A stretch of 51,826 bases of DNA from Phycisphaerales bacterium (GTDB lineage Bacteria > Planctomycetota > Phycisphaerae > SM23-33). The stretch covers positions 1 through 51,826 of the forward strand of contig JABGPZ010000064.1 of assembly GCA_018644725.1 (NCBI GenBank), given 5' to 3'. The first letter of the stretch is position 1. Every line of letters begins with the position of its first letter. Made by a program: the position numbers and the translations under genes. The notes under the pieces are model-generated. The model was not told the origin of the DNA, made no database searches, and worked only from the letters and a program-made list of their open reading frames with translations. Positions 51,546 through 51,826 of this stretch are shown in pieces.

Positions 51546-51826
51546 GTGAACACTCCGCTGGGCCATCTCGAATCGCTCGACGATCTGACGTTGTTGCGCC
51601 ACCATCTCGCGGGCGACCTCGACGCGTTCGAGGTCTTTCTGCGCCGCTACCAAGCGCCGCTCTACGGGTTCCTCGTGCGATTCACCGCGTCGTGCTCTCT
51701 CGCCGACGATGTGTTTCAAGAGACGTTTCTCAAAGTTCACAAGGCCGCTGCAACGCTCCACGATCGCGGCAACATCAAGAGCTGGCTGTTCACCATCGCC
51801 GCCAACACCGCCCGCGACGCCCTGCG
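51546..51826 (+). CDS. ECF-type RNA polymerase sigma factor (3' partial)
   Basis: GTG start at 51546; 93 codons are visible and the frame runs off the window. Region 2 of sigma-70 ECF factors is clear: HLAGDLDAFEVFLRRYQAPL, LADDVFQETFLKVHKAA and IKSWLFTIAANTARDAL. Region 4 lies outside. It diverges from the polysaccharide cluster with about 80 bp between the starts, so it may control that cluster or neighbours to the right; no target can be proven here. Confidence 0.88.
   Translation, partial: MNTPLGHLESLDDLTLLRHHLAGDLDAFEVFLRRYQAPLYGFLVRFTASCSLADDVFQETFLKVHKAAATLHDRGNIKSWLFTIAANTARDAL

Overview
The window looks like a chromosome segment from a Gram-negative, GC-rich bacterium of the PVC group, most likely a planctomycete-like lineage. 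The support is a PEP-CTERM protein, pseudopilins with a class III signal peptide and long soluble domains, an exosortase-type O-glycosylation ligase relative, CMP-Kdo synthetase (lipopolysaccharide), and a run of secreted or lipid-anchored proteins with no obvious relatives. Assignment below phylum level is inference. No tRNA, rRNA or CRISPR array was seen. Long open frames opposite real genes are GC-driven shadows and are left out.

Layout. 1-2.9 kb: a membrane SpoIIE-type phosphatase (cut at the left edge), then a PEP-CTERM protein behind a long, hairpin-rich leader. 3.0-12.9 kb: purC; a 960-bp gene-free stretch packed with palindromic repeats; gltB-gltD (glutamate synthase, minus strand); folK; and a REP-associated tyrosine transposase framed by 82-bp direct repeats. 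13.0-16.3 kb (minus): ahcY with an operator-like promoter, a lipoprotein amidase with a small membrane protein, and rpmB. 16.4-21.8 kb (plus): four in-register copies of a 57-bp repeat that each carry a start codon, leading into a degenerate GH10-fold protein, then a ComEA-like HhH protein, a CPBP protease, a membrane/pilin-like protein, kdsB and folP. 21.9-29.7 kb: pseudopilin, SDR, DUF3592 protein, lysS, and two paralogous secreted proteins with internally duplicated domains. 29.9-38.6 kb: glycosyltransferase, flippase, thioredoxin-like protein, a LamG-like protein paired with a Cys-rich protein, a pseudopilin, a UDP-sugar epimerase and a TPR-like secreted protein. 38.7-44.6 kb (minus): EIIA, HPr and enzyme I of a PTS without permease, a DUF2344 protein, and an RNase E/G with a C-terminal IF2_N domain. 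44.9-51.5 kb (minus): glycosyltransferase, O-antigen-ligase-like protein, a 953-residue fusion of two glycosyltransferases and a 6-phosphogluconolactonase, coaB and dut. A divergent ECF sigma factor runs off the right edge.

How the genes work together: surface polysaccharide assembly (two glycosyltransferase/flippase/ligase clusters, epimerase, kdsB) and protein sorting to the envelope (PEP-CTERM, pseudopilins) dominate, set among core metabolism (nitrogen assimilation, folate, purine, methyl cycle, CoA, dUTP). The best candidates for undescribed biology are the 57-bp start-site repeat, the triple fusion, the REP/RAYT family with compensatory stem changes, the structured PEP-CTERM leader, the RNase E/G-IF2_N fusion, and a repeated promoter layout that predicts leaderless mRNAs.
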